Shown in pieces: positions 7,715-14,719 of a DNA stretch of 20,722 nucleotides (the first letter of the stretch is position 1; each line of letters opens with the position of its first letter). The notes below the pieces were generated by a model, which worked only from the letters and a program-made list of their open reading frames with translations, was not told where the DNA came from and searched no databases. Source of the stretch: UBA7803 sp047920935 (lineage in GTDB: Bacteria > Pseudomonadota > Gammaproteobacteria > Pseudomonadales > Azotimanducaceae); contig JBLRXD010000047.1 in assembly GCA_047920935.1 (NCBI GenBank), forward strand, positions 1 to 20,722, read 5' to 3'. Made by a program: the position numbers and the translations under genes.

Positions 7715-7742
7715 GTTATAGCACGCTCGAGCGCGCATTCAA
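7715..7742 (-). promoter_or_regulatory. Promoter of the Baeyer-Villiger gene with operator-like spacer
   Basis: On the minus strand, TTGAAT (7742-7737), a 16-bp spacer, then TATAAC (7720-7715). Predicted start is near 7708, giving a leader of about 37 nt. The whole spacer (7736-7721) is a near-perfect 16-bp inverted repeat centred on GCTCGAGC, with arms matching at 7 of 8 positions. This places a probable repressor or MerR-like site between -35 and -10. Confidence 0.55.
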
Positions 7743-7745
7743 CCT

Positions 7746-7762
7746 CAGGCGCGGTGCGCCTG
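7746..7762. repeat. Perfect 7-3-7 inverted repeat upstream of the BVMO promoter
   Basis: CAGGCGC-GGT-GCGCCTG, immediately upstream of the BVMO -35 and about 100 bp downstream of the baeRF stop. It could be a second operator or a transcript-stabilising hairpin for the baeRF message. It lacks a T-tract on either side, so it is not a standard terminator. Confidence 0.4.
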
Positions 7763-7860
7763 GGCGCCATGGCCGAACCGCTGGCATGAGGCTTGCTCAG
7801 TCCGGGAGCATGATTCAACGGCGGCAACAGACACAGCGCTCAGGCTCCGGTGCGCGATCA

Positions 7861-8988
7861 TCAGTAGCGCAGCCGCGCCAGCACCAGGCTATCCATGCCG
7901 AGGGACTCCCGCTGCTGGCCGTCCAGGATGCGTATCGTTCCGCTCTGACGCCAGGTAGCGCGCACGGCCGTGTCCATCAGGTCGCGACTCAGCGGCTCGC
8001 GTTCATCATACAGTGTCACCTCCCAGGTGTCCGGATCGAAGCGCCCCCACAGCGATCGATCCTGATCGACCATGAGGGTGTCGACGCGGCCTTCGATGCT
8101 CGCTCGAACGATGCGCTCGATGTCGGTGGTATGGTTCGGATCTTCCTGCAGCGCCGTGAAAAAGGCCCGGTTGTCGGCCACGCGCCACTGGGAAAAAGCC
8201 TCGAGGGCGGCCCGTCGAAGCTCTTCGGGGCGGGTCTGATCGGGGCTCAGGCGGATCGGCACGCTCAACAGCAAACGATGGTGGGAGAGCAGCCGGTACA
8301 GTGCGTCCAGCTCCTCGACGGCGGCGACCATGAGGTGCTGTTGCCGCAGTTGCGGATCGTCAGTGATGGCGCGATCGACAGCACCGACGAACTGCTCCAG
8401 CTCCGGGTCGCGATCGTCATGACCCTTACCCTGGGCGTTGAAGATCGCCCCTCCGGCAACATGATGGTGGAGCGACTGGGGCTCGACCTCCTGGCCCACC
8501 ACCTCGGTGAGCGAGCCTGGCAGAGCCGCCACCTGCTGCTCGACCATCTGCTCGCCGCTGATCCGGTAGAGACGGACGTCGCCCTGGCTCAGGGCGAGCA
8601 CGAGGAACTCGGCATGGACGGCCAGCGCCTGAATCAGCGGCCGCACGTAATAGCGCGTATCCACCATCACCCGCTCCGGGAACGGCGTTGGTATCACCAG
8701 GCTCTCATAATCCCTGCCGTCGGTGAGCACGCACCAGCTGGCCGGGCGTTGTATCAGTCGCAGGTCTTCGGCTACTTCTTCGAGGCGCCGGCGCAGATCG
8801 CCGGCAGCGCGCTGCCCCAGGCTTTGCTCCACAGCCCGGCCGACGTTGAGAATCTGGTTTTTCATGCTCACCCGGTTCTTGCGGCCATCGTAAGACAGCG
8901 GCGTGATGCCGGTAATCGCATGCTCGAGCTGCTGGGTTTCGAATCGTTCGATCAGCTGGGGATCGGGCGGCATCGGCTGGTTGGTCAT
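7861..8988 (-). CDS. baeRF-type protein (bacterial archaeo-eukaryotic release factor-like)
   Basis: 375 residues from the ATG at 8988, with GGAG about nine bases upstream; a longer frame starts at 9027 without a ribosome site. Signature segments of the baeRF3/7-like group: KNRVSMKNQILNVGRAVEQ near the N-terminus, then VRPLIQALAVHAEFLVLALSQGDVRLYRI, then HHHVAGGAIFNAQGKGHDDRD followed by ELEQFVGAVDRAI. The C-terminal part carries an L7Ae-like segment ending in a strand-rich tail (TIRILDGQQRESLGMDSLVLARLRY). These proteins are distant relatives of eRF1/Pelota, predicted by comparative genomics to act on stalled or hibernating ribosomes, with little experimental data. No canonical GGQ is seen. 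Divergent from the CFA-like operon with a 145-bp shared upstream region. Family likely; biochemical role open. Confidence 0.75.
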   Translation of the reverse strand: MTNQPMPPDPQLIERFETQQLEHAITGITPLSYDGRKNRVSMKNQILNVGRAVEQSLGQRAAGDLRRRLEEVAEDLRLIQRPASWCVLTDGRDYESLVIPTPFPERVMVDTRYYVRPLIQALAVHAEFLVLALSQGDVRLYRISGEQMVEQQVAALPGSLTEVVGQEVEPQSLHHHVAGGAIFNAQGKGHDDRDPELEQFVGAVDRAITDDPQLRQQHLMVAAVEELDALYRLLSHHRLLLSVPIRLSPDQTRPEELRRAALEAFSQWRVADNRAFFTALQEDPNHTTDIERIVRASIEGRVDTLMVDQDRSLWGRFDPDTWEVTLYDEREPLSRDLMDTAVRATWRQSGTIRILDGQQRESLGMDSLVLARLRY

Positions 8989-9133
8989 GAAGTCACTCCG
9001 CTGAAGCTGAACACTGCTCGAGGGCATGCTTGCAATAGTCGTACCTGTAAACGGGTATCTTACGGTTATGCCTTTGAGTCCGAGGCGTTTCGGTGGGTAT
9101 CATTGTCGTGCGGATCGCGCAGGAGGATTCCCG

Positions 9134-10420
9134 ATGAATGGAAACTCGCAGGAGAAGCTCAGCGAAAACGGAACCTTGGATCTGACGCGTACCGGTACGC
9201 GCTCAGCAGCGCCCACCGAGGCGGAGAAGTGGCTGATGGTTCGTCTGCTCGATACCATCGGGCGGCCACCGATTTCCGTCGTGCTGTGGGACGGCCGTGG
9301 CGTCGAGTTACCCGGCGGGCAGGCGGCGGCCGGGGCGACGGTGCGGCTGCACGACCGCGGCGCGCTCTACCGGTTGCTGTACAAACCCACCCGGTCGTTC
9401 GGCGAGTTGTTCAGTGCGGGGCGGTTGACCGTCAGTGGCGATCTCCTCGATACGCTGGAGCCGCTGTATGCGGCCCTGGCCAGGCTGGAGCTCGAGCTGG
9501 GCCCCACCCGCCGGCTGGCGCGGCGACTGGTCGCGAAGCGCGCGCGGCCGAACTCGTTGACCGGGTCCCGAGAGAACATCAACTCCCACTACGACCTGGG
9601 TAACGATTTCTACGAACTATGGTTGGACCGCGACTACACCCAGTACACGTGCGCCTACTACCCGACGCCCGAGGCGACCCTGGAGCAGGCCCAGGCGGCG
9701 AAGCTCGAACTGCTGTGTCGCAAGCTGCGACTCGAACCCGGTGACACCGTGGTGGAGGCCGGCAGCGGCTGGGGCGGTCTGGCTCGCTATATGGCGCGGC
9801 ATTACGGGGTCAAGGTGCGCTCCTACAACATCTCCACCGAGCAGGTGGCTTATGCCCGCCAGCGGGCCGAGCGTGAGGGCCTCGGGGATGCCATCGAGTA
9901 CATCGAAGACGACTACCGCAACGTCACCGGCCACTACGACGTGTTCGTCTCCGTGGGCATGCTCGAGCACGTCGGCGTCGGCCATTACCGCGATCTGGGG
10001 GCAACCATCGACCGCTGCCTGAAAGACGACGGGCGCGGGCTGGTGCACTCCATCGGCCAGGACGTTTCCCGGCCGCTGAACGAGTGGATCGAGTCTTACA
10101 TATTTCCCGGCGCCTATCCGCCGACGCTGCGGGAGATGATGGGCATCTTCGAGCCGTTCGGCTTTTCCATCGCTGACGTGGAAAATCTGCGGCCTCACTA
10201 CGCGCAGACGCTGCGCCACTGGCGCGAGCGCTACGAAGCCAATGTGGACCGCGTGGCGGAGATGTTCGATGAGCGCTTCGTCCGCGCCTGGCGGCTGTAT
10301 CTGTGCGGATCCATCGCGGCATTCACCGAAGGGCAGCTGCAGCTGTTCCAGGTGCTGTTCCGGCGTCCCGAGTGGCGTGGATTTCCGCCGACGCGGGATC
10401 ACATGCGCGTGGAGCTGTAA
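9134..10420 (+). CDS. Cyclopropane-fatty-acyl-phospholipid synthase-like SAM methyltransferase
   Basis: 428 residues. The ATG at 9134 follows a perfect AGGAGG at 9121-9126, so the longer frame from 9026 is rejected. An N-terminal lipid-binding-like domain (about 30-135) precedes the catalytic domain, which opens with NINSHYDLGNDFYELWLD. The SAM motif is VVEAGSGWGG (206-215). Cys173 (YTCAYY), Glu278 (MLEHV), His305 (VHSIG) and Tyr356 align by eye with the bicarbonate-binding active-site residues known for the E. coli enzyme. The family adds a methylene or methyl group from SAM to the double bond of acyl chains in membrane phospholipids at the inner membrane surface. The stop overlaps the next start as TAATG, pairing it with a flavoprotein, so the product may be a further processed methylated lipid rather than a simple cyclopropane. 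Confidence 0.9.
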   Translation: MNGNSQEKLSENGTLDLTRTGTRSAAPTEAEKWLMVRLLDTIGRPPISVVLWDGRGVELPGGQAAAGATVRLHDRGALYRLLYKPTRSFGELFSAGRLTVSGDLLDTLEPLYAALARLELELGPTRRLARRLVAKRARPNSLTGSRENINSHYDLGNDFYELWLDRDYTQYTCAYYPTPEATLEQAQAAKLELLCRKLRLEPGDTVVEAGSGWGGLARYMARHYGVKVRSYNISTEQVAYARQRAEREGLGDAIEYIEDDYRNVTGHYDVFVSVGMLEHVGVGHYRDLGATIDRCLKDDGRGLVHSIGQDVSRPLNEWIESYIFPGAYPPTLREMMGIFEPFGFSIADVENLRPHYAQTLRHWRERYEANVDRVAEMFDERFVRAWRLYLCGSIAAFTEGQLQLFQVLFRRPEWRGFPPTRDHMRVEL

Positions 10421-11391
10421 TGGAGCAGCGTGATGTCATCATCGTCGGTGGCGGGCCCGCCGGCGCCGCGGCGGCTTGGGAATTGCGCCGCAGCGACTGG
10501 GACTGCCTGCTGCTCGACCGGGAAACTTTTCCGCGGGAAAAGCTCTGCGCCGGCTGGATCACGCCGGAGGTGGTGCGTGATCTGCAGTTCGATCCCGCTG
10601 ACTATCCCCACCGGTTTCTCACCTTCGAGGTGCTGGACGTGGCGATCAAGGGCTGGCACGTGCCGCTGCGCTCGCCGCAGCATTCCATCCGGCGTTACGA
10701 GTTCGATGCCTGGCTGGTTGAGCGGTCGGGCGCCGAGGTGCGGCAGCACAACGTGCGCCACATCGTCGAGGAGGCGGGCGGCTACCGCATCGACGACTCC
10801 TTTCGCTGCAAGTATCTGATCGGTGCCGGCGGCACCCGCTGCCCGGTGTACCGGGAGCTGTTCCGCTCCCACAGCCCGCGCAGCAAAAGCCTGCAGGCTG
10901 TGACCCAGGAGCTGGAGTTCGCCTGTGACTGGCAGGATCCCAAATGCCACCTGTGGTTCCTCGACAAGGGTTTGCCCGGCTACAGCTGGTACGTCCCCAA
11001 GGCCGAAGGCTACGTCAACGTCGGTGTCGGCGGCATGGCGGACAAGCTCAAGCGCCGCGGCGACGACATCCGCCGCCATTGGAATCTGCTCGCCGACCGC
11101 CTGGTGACCGAGGGCCTGTTGCCGACGCGCCCCGCAGATCCCGGCGGCTACAGCTATTTCCTGCGCGACAAGGTCGACGTCGGGCGCCGCGGCAACGCGT
11201 TCGTGGTGGGCGATGCGGCTGGCCTGGCGACCCGCGACATGTGCGAAGGCATCGGCCCGGCGGTGCGCAGCGGGCTGTTGGCGGCGCGCTCGGTGATGAC
11301 CAGCGCCCCGTTTGAACTCGACTGCGTGGCCGCGTTCACCTCCGGAAACCTGTTGGTCAAGAAGGGGCTCGAGCGGATGCTTGCTGGCTGA
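10420..11391 (+). CDS. Geranylgeranyl-reductase-family FAD oxidoreductase
   Basis: 323 residues. FAD motif VIIVGGGPAGAAAAWEL is at 7-22; PREKLCAGWITPEVV (38-52) is the family's Cys-containing segment; GYSWYVPKAEGYVNVGVGG (187-205) and GDAAGLATRDMCEGIGPAVRSG (264-285) are the late group motifs. It is shorter than usual geranylgeranyl reductases (about 390-400 residues), with a reduced C-terminal region. Family members reduce C=C bonds of isoprenoid or lipid chains or oxidise related substrates. The ATG shares one base with the TAA of the methyltransferase gene, so the two are translationally coupled and probably act on the same lipid. The 3' end overlaps the convergent BrkB gene by 35 bp. Substrate and direction of redox are inferred only. 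Confidence 0.85.
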   Translation: MEQRDVIIVGGGPAGAAAAWELRRSDWDCLLLDRETFPREKLCAGWITPEVVRDLQFDPADYPHRFLTFEVLDVAIKGWHVPLRSPQHSIRRYEFDAWLVERSGAEVRQHNVRHIVEEAGGYRIDDSFRCKYLIGAGGTRCPVYRELFRSHSPRSKSLQAVTQELEFACDWQDPKCHLWFLDKGLPGYSWYVPKAEGYVNVGVGGMADKLKRRGDDIRRHWNLLADRLVTEGLLPTRPADPGGYSYFLRDKVDVGRRGNAFVVGDAAGLATRDMCEGIGPAVRSGLLAARSVMTSAPFELDCVAAFTSGNLLVKKGLERMLAG

Positions 11392-12829
11392 GCTGGGCCG
11401 GCTCCGCTGCCGTTCCGGTTACCAGTTGCTGCAGCGAAACATCGCCGAGCACCTGTTGGGACAGGTGCTGCTGCTTGCGCAGCAGCGCATCCACGGGGCT
11501 GCCCGGATCATGGCCGGCAGGGCCAAAGCGGCTGGTGTTGGGATGCCGGCTGCCGCTGGCCGCGTGCAGCGTCTCCAGTACCTCGTGGACCGAGACATGC
11601 TCCCAGGGGCATGCCGGCAGATACCCGGGAGGCGTCGCCGCGGTGGTCGCCAGTAGGCCGCGCAGTTCCAGCGGCGCCAGAATCTGCGCAATCGCCTGTT
11701 CGGGAACGCGCAGTCGGCGGGCGACATGGGCGGCGTCAGGGGCCTGCTGCGCCCGGTAGAAGCATTGCCCGATCACGGATAAAGCCTGCAGCGCCAGGCG
11801 CTCGCGCTCGGCGGCGCTGAGGTCGCCCACCATTTGCCGGCCTCCCAGGTACTCGGGGTTCTGCCGGTAGAAGGCGATGTTGGCGCCGATCAGCAGAATC
11901 AACCAGGCTACGTAGAGCCAGATCATGAACAGAATCGGGGTGGCGAAGCCGGAGTAGATGGCGGTGTAGCGGGTGGCCTGGGCGACGAAGCCGGCGAACA
12001 GCCAGCCCAGGGCGTTCCACATCACCCCGGCGACCAGGCCGCCGGTGAGCGCCGGCAGCAGCCGCACCCGGGTATGCGGGACGAAGACGTAGATGAACGT
12101 GAACGCCACCACCACCACCGCCATGGGAACCAGCCAGCCGAGGAAATCGATGAGCCAGCCCAGGGATTGGATGTTGGCGACGGCCTGCATCCAGGGGTCG
12201 GACATCACCGTGGCGGAGAGGCCCACGGACAGGAATATGAGAATCGGGCCGACGACGATCACGGTGAGATAATCTTTGAAGCGTTCGGTGAAGCTGCGTG
12301 AGCCGGAGGTCTGCCAGACGTCGTTGAACGCGTGCTCGATCTTCTGCATCAGTGAGATCGTGGTGTAGAACAGCAGGATGAAACCCACCGTGCCCAGCAC
12401 CCCTACCTGAACGTTGTCGACGAAGTCGACGATCCGCTCCACCACCTCGTCGCGGCGCTCCCCCAACGGCTCCAGGGCGTTCTCCAGCAACGGCTGGATC
12501 TGGTTGTGCACCCCGAACCCTTTGAGGATCGAAAAGCTGATGGCCAGCAACGGTACCAGCGACAGCAGCGTGGTGTAGACCAGGCTCATGGCCCGCAGGG
12601 TGATCAGGCCGGCCGCCATGTCCCGCGCCACCGCCCATCCGGTGCGCAACACCGCCAGCAGGGCCTGGTGCAAGCGCGATCGGGAAGCGCTGTCCCGCCA
12701 GACGAATTCTTCCAGGGCGGTGATCAGGCTGGCCACCCGGGGCGTACTCCGGGGCGTACTATTGCGCCGTTGCTGCTCGGCGTCGGGCGCAGCTTCCTGT
12801 GGGCGCTGGGGCGGTGGGGGGCGAGTCAT
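11357..12829 (-). CDS. YihY/BrkB-family inner-membrane protein with winged-helix-like C-terminal tail
   Basis: 490 residues from the ATG at 12829 (another in-frame ATG lies at 12859; neither has a convincing ribosome site). A Pro/Gln-rich cytoplasmic N-terminus (1-45) precedes six membrane segments at about 80-102, 143-162, 188-208, 230-250, 258-282 and 294-320. The family core motifs RAMSLVYTTLLSLVPLLAISFSI and GFATPILFMIWLYVAWLILLIGANIA are present. E. coli YihY is about 290 residues; here about 160 extra C-terminal residues include AAHVARRLRVPEQAIAQIL, which looks like a winged helix (about 338-395), then a low-complexity tail. Despite old 'BrkB' or 'RNase BN' names, the function is unknown. 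Divergent from the PGPGW gene and overlapping the flavoprotein gene tail-to-tail by 35 bp. Confidence 0.88.
   Translation of the reverse strand: MTRPPPPQRPQEAAPDAEQQRRNSTPRSTPRVASLITALEEFVWRDSASRSRLHQALLAVLRTGWAVARDMAAGLITLRAMSLVYTTLLSLVPLLAISFSILKGFGVHNQIQPLLENALEPLGERRDEVVERIVDFVDNVQVGVLGTVGFILLFYTTISLMQKIEHAFNDVWQTSGSRSFTERFKDYLTVIVVGPILIFLSVGLSATVMSDPWMQAVANIQSLGWLIDFLGWLVPMAVVVVAFTFIYVFVPHTRVRLLPALTGGLVAGVMWNALGWLFAGFVAQATRYTAIYSGFATPILFMIWLYVAWLILLIGANIAFYRQNPEYLGGRQMVGDLSAAERERLALQALSVIGQCFYRAQQAPDAAHVARRLRVPEQAIAQILAPLELRGLLATTAATPPGYLPACPWEHVSVHEVLETLHAASGSRHPNTSRFGPAGHDPGSPVDALLRKQQHLSQQVLGDVSLQQLVTGTAAEPAQLSQQASARAPS
12737..12760. repeat. 12-bp tandem repeat within BrkB-family gene
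   Basis: CCGGGGCGTACT occurs twice back to back (12737-12748 and 12749-12760). In the minus-strand reading frame it gives the tandem STPRSTPR in the disordered N-terminal segment. Being a multiple of three, it keeps the frame; likely a recent slippage event. Confidence 0.85.
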
Positions 12830-12876
12830 CGGATGGCCGAGGTGCCTGGGCGGGTGCATTGCAGCGGATTGTCCCG

Positions 12877-12897
12877 GTTGCCAACGTGGAAGGCAAC
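12877..12897. promoter_or_regulatory. Inverted repeat in BrkB/PGPGW divergent region
   Basis: GTTGCC and GGCAAC (12877-12882 and 12892-12897) form perfect 6-bp arms separated by nine bases. The 21-bp span and location between divergent starts fit an operator for either gene; no regulator is identified. Confidence 0.3.
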
Positions 12898-12908
12898 GCG
12901 GCAGATCT

Positions 12909-12922
12909 CGGAGTAGACTCCG
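12909..12922 (+). promoter_or_regulatory. Palindrome covering the ribosome-site region of the PGPGW gene
   Basis: CGGAGT-AG-ACTCCG, a perfect 6-2-6 palindrome ending five bases before the ATG at 12928. Its left arm contains the only GGAG upstream. It could be a DNA operator over the promoter (TAGACT inside resembles a -10). A two-base loop is too tight for a full RNA hairpin, but a shorter stem could mask GGAG. Confidence 0.4.
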
Positions 12923-12927
12923 CGCGC

Positions 12928-13368
12928 ATGGACGTTCGCATCGATTGGGCACAGTTGCTGTGGCTGGCTACCGGTCTGTCGGTGATGGCGATCGTCGCCA
13001 CCGCCGTCGCCATTCCCTGGGTCGTGTCGCGCTTGCCCGATGACTACTTCAGTCGCGATGCCCGCGCGGTGTGGCGCCGCTCGGCGCCCGAGCCGCTGCT
13101 GGCCGTGGTCGGCGGGCTGTTGAAGAACCTGCTCGGAGCCGTGCTGGTGTTGCTCGGCATCATCATGCTGTTCACCCCGGGGCAGGGGCTGCTGACCATA
13201 CTGATCGGCCTGATGCTGCTGAATTTTCCCGGCAAGTACCGGCTCGAGCGCTGGCTGGTATTGCGCCCCGGGGTGCTGCGCGCGCTGAACTGGCTGCGCC
13301 GCCGGCACGGCCGGCGGCCGTTCCAGCGTCCTGTCGATGAAACGTCGCAGCCGCACGGAAAAAGCTGA
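12928..13368 (+). CDS. Small membrane protein, PGPGW-type
   Basis: 146 residues. One N-terminal membrane segment (about 8-32) is followed by a soluble link with YFSRDARAVW. Then comes a long hydrophobic hairpin (about 58-100) containing MLFTPGQGLLTILIGLMLLNFPGKYRLERWLV. This resembles the PGPGW motif of small putative transmembrane proteins, here PGQGL rather than PGPGW. The C-terminus is basic (LRRRHGRRPF) and presumably cytoplasmic. The ATG at 12928 was chosen because the frame upstream is Gly/Ala-rich without coding character. No function is established for the family; neighbours (BrkB family on one side, CoA-transferase on the other) do not give one. Confidence 0.8.
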   Translation: MDVRIDWAQLLWLATGLSVMAIVATAVAIPWVVSRLPDDYFSRDARAVWRRSAPEPLLAVVGGLLKNLLGAVLVLLGIIMLFTPGQGLLTILIGLMLLNFPGKYRLERWLVLRPGVLRALNWLRRRHGRRPFQRPVDETSQPHGKS

Positions 13369-13400
13369 CGGCGGCACCCGCTCTGCCAGCGCCGATGCCG

Positions 13401-14618
13401 TCAGTCCCCAGGCCACGCGCCCTGGTCGACGAGCGTCTGCAGTTCAGCCGCCCCGTAGCCGAGACGATCCTGCAGCACCGCGCGGCCGTGGGCGTTGTAG
13501 CGGGGTGGAGGGCTCAAGCTGGCGGCGCCGGGCACCCCCTCGGCGACGAAGCTGCGAACGCCGCTCAGCTCCGGATGATGCAGCAGCACCCGTTGCGCCG
13601 CCGGCTGCTGCCAGACCTGCTGCATGTCGTTGACGAAGCCGAACGGCACTCCGGCGGCCTGCAGCCGTGCGCCGATGGCGCTGGCGTCGCAGCGCGCAAG
13701 GGCGTGCGCCAGTTGCTCATTGAGCTGGTCCCGATGCCGGACCCGTGCGCCGTTGTCGGCAAAACGCGGATCCGCTGCCAGGTCGGCGCGTTGCAGCGCG
13801 TCGGTTAGGTTGAGCCACTGCCGCTCAGTGCCGATGGCCAGCACCAGCTCGCGGCCGTCACCGAGACGAAAGATGGAGCCGTACGGGACGATGTTGGGGT
13901 GCTCGGAGCCCATGCGCTGGGGCACCACGCCGGCGACCAGATAATTGCTCGCCTGGTTGGCCAGAGACGCCACCGCCGCCTCCAGCAGCGAGACGTGCAC
14001 GTGGCGCCCGAGCCCGCTGTTGGCGCGGGCGAGCAGCGCCAGCAGGATGGCTTGCTTGAGCTGATGGGCGGCCAGCAGGTCCACCAGGGCGACCGGCATT
14101 TTCACCGCGGGCCCGCCGGCTGCGCCGTTGAGGTGGGTGAAGCCGCTCTCCGCCTGAACGATGGCATCGAAGCCCGGCCGCGGGTCGTGCCTGCCGTAGG
14201 CGGAGATCTGCGCGTAGATCAGCCGCGGGTTGAGCGTGCACAGGGTGACGGCATCGAGCCCCAGCTTGGCGTCATCGCCGGGCTTGTAGCTGGCGATGAC
14301 GATGTCGGCGCGACGCGCCAGGTCGACGGCCGCCTGGCGCCCGGCGGGTTTGGCCACGTCGAGCGCCAGTGACTGCTTGCCCCAGTTGGCGCAGCAGAAG
14401 TAGGCCGATACCGCGGCCTGCGGATCCTCGCTCGCCAACCGCCAGTTCCTCGTCGGATCGCCGCCGGTGGCGGGGTTCTCCACCTTGATGACGTCTGCGC
14501 CCAGTTCGGCCAGGAACTGCCCGGTGGTGGGGCCGGCAAGAATGCTCGCCAGTTCGAGCACCAGCAGCCCGGCCAGCGGCAGCGGCTCGGGTTCTGCGGC
14601 GATGGCGGATGGCGGCAT
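13401..14618 (-). CDS. CaiB/BaiF (family III) CoA-transferase
   Basis: 405 residues from the ATG at 14618, with GGAAGA about six bases upstream. The N-terminal fold shows LAGLLVLELASILAGPTTGQFLAELGADVIKVENPATGGDPTR, the family hallmark. The catalytic Asp that forms the mixed anhydride is predicted as Asp151 in RPGFDAIVQAESG. The second part has LLEAAVASLANQASNYL and the GSEHPNIVPYGSIF segment, typical of this family. Such enzymes move CoA between carboxylic acids (carnitine, bile acids, formate/oxalate, 2-methylacyl or aromatic acids); racemases of the same fold are an alternative. Divergent from the kinase/MFS unit with 101 bp between, including an inverted repeat. Substrate not predictable, but the setting suggests activation of a carboxylate in catabolism. 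Confidence 0.92.
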   Translation of the reverse strand: MPPSAIAAEPEPLPLAGLLVLELASILAGPTTGQFLAELGADVIKVENPATGGDPTRNWRLASEDPQAAVSAYFCCANWGKQSLALDVAKPAGRQAAVDLARRADIVIASYKPGDDAKLGLDAVTLCTLNPRLIYAQISAYGRHDPRPGFDAIVQAESGFTHLNGAAGGPAVKMPVALVDLLAAHQLKQAILLALLARANSGLGRHVHVSLLEAAVASLANQASNYLVAGVVPQRMGSEHPNIVPYGSIFRLGDGRELVLAIGTERQWLNLTDALQRADLAADPRFADNGARVRHRDQLNEQLAHALARCDASAIGARLQAAGVPFGFVNDMQQVWQQPAAQRVLLHHPELSGVRSFVAEGVPGAASLSPPPRYNAHGRAVLQDRLGYGAAELQTLVDQGAWPGD

Positions 14619-14646
14619 GGTTCTTCCAACGGCGATCGACAGCGCC

Positions 14647-14652
14647 ATCATA
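14647..14652 (-). promoter_or_regulatory. Candidate -10 box of the CoA-transferase gene
   Basis: Minus-strand TATGAT lies 28 bp upstream of the start at 14618, giving a leader of about 22 nt with the GGAAGA site. The -35 region at 17-bp spacing (GGCGAT) is poor and coincides with the inverted repeat at 14669-14682, which suggests regulated use. Confidence 0.35.
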
Positions 14653-14668
14653 GCTCGGGGCCGGGGAA

Positions 14669-14682
14669 ATCGCCGGGGCGAT
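14669..14682. promoter_or_regulatory. Inverted repeat between CoA-transferase and kinase: candidate operator
   Basis: ATCGCC-GG-GGCGAT, perfect 6-bp arms with a two-base centre. It covers the -35 position of the candidate CoA-transferase promoter and lies 38 bp before the kinase start, so one regulator could control both divergent units. Confidence 0.4.
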
Positions 14683-14719
14683 CCGGTACATTGACCGTTT
14701 TGCTCGAGGTACCAATGGC

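Noticed and set aside
7746..7762. Rho-independent terminator for the baeRF gene
   Set aside because: The stem is perfect but there is no T-run after it on the minus strand; kept only as an inverted repeat.
9030..9061. TTGCAA ... TATCTT as promoter of the methyltransferase operon
   Set aside because: Spacer is 20 bp and both boxes are weak; an alternative sigma factor or activator may be used, but I cannot support a site.
5671..9603. A 1310-codon plus-strand open frame
   Set aside because: It is antisense to the BVMO and baeRF genes, which have intact motifs and ribosome sites. The length is a by-product of high GC; the translation is repetitive Gly/Ala/Val/His without recognisable domains.
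9134..11391. Light- or singlet-oxygen-response cluster (cfa with photolyase, ChrR or MerR/B12 genes)
   Set aside because: No photolyase, anti-sigma, B12-binding MerR or lipocalin gene is nearby, and the flavoprotein is not the type found in those clusters.
14691..14719. TTGACC as -35 of a promoter for the kinase gene
   Set aside because: At 17-bp spacing the -10 would be AATGGC directly abutting the start codon; too poor to call.
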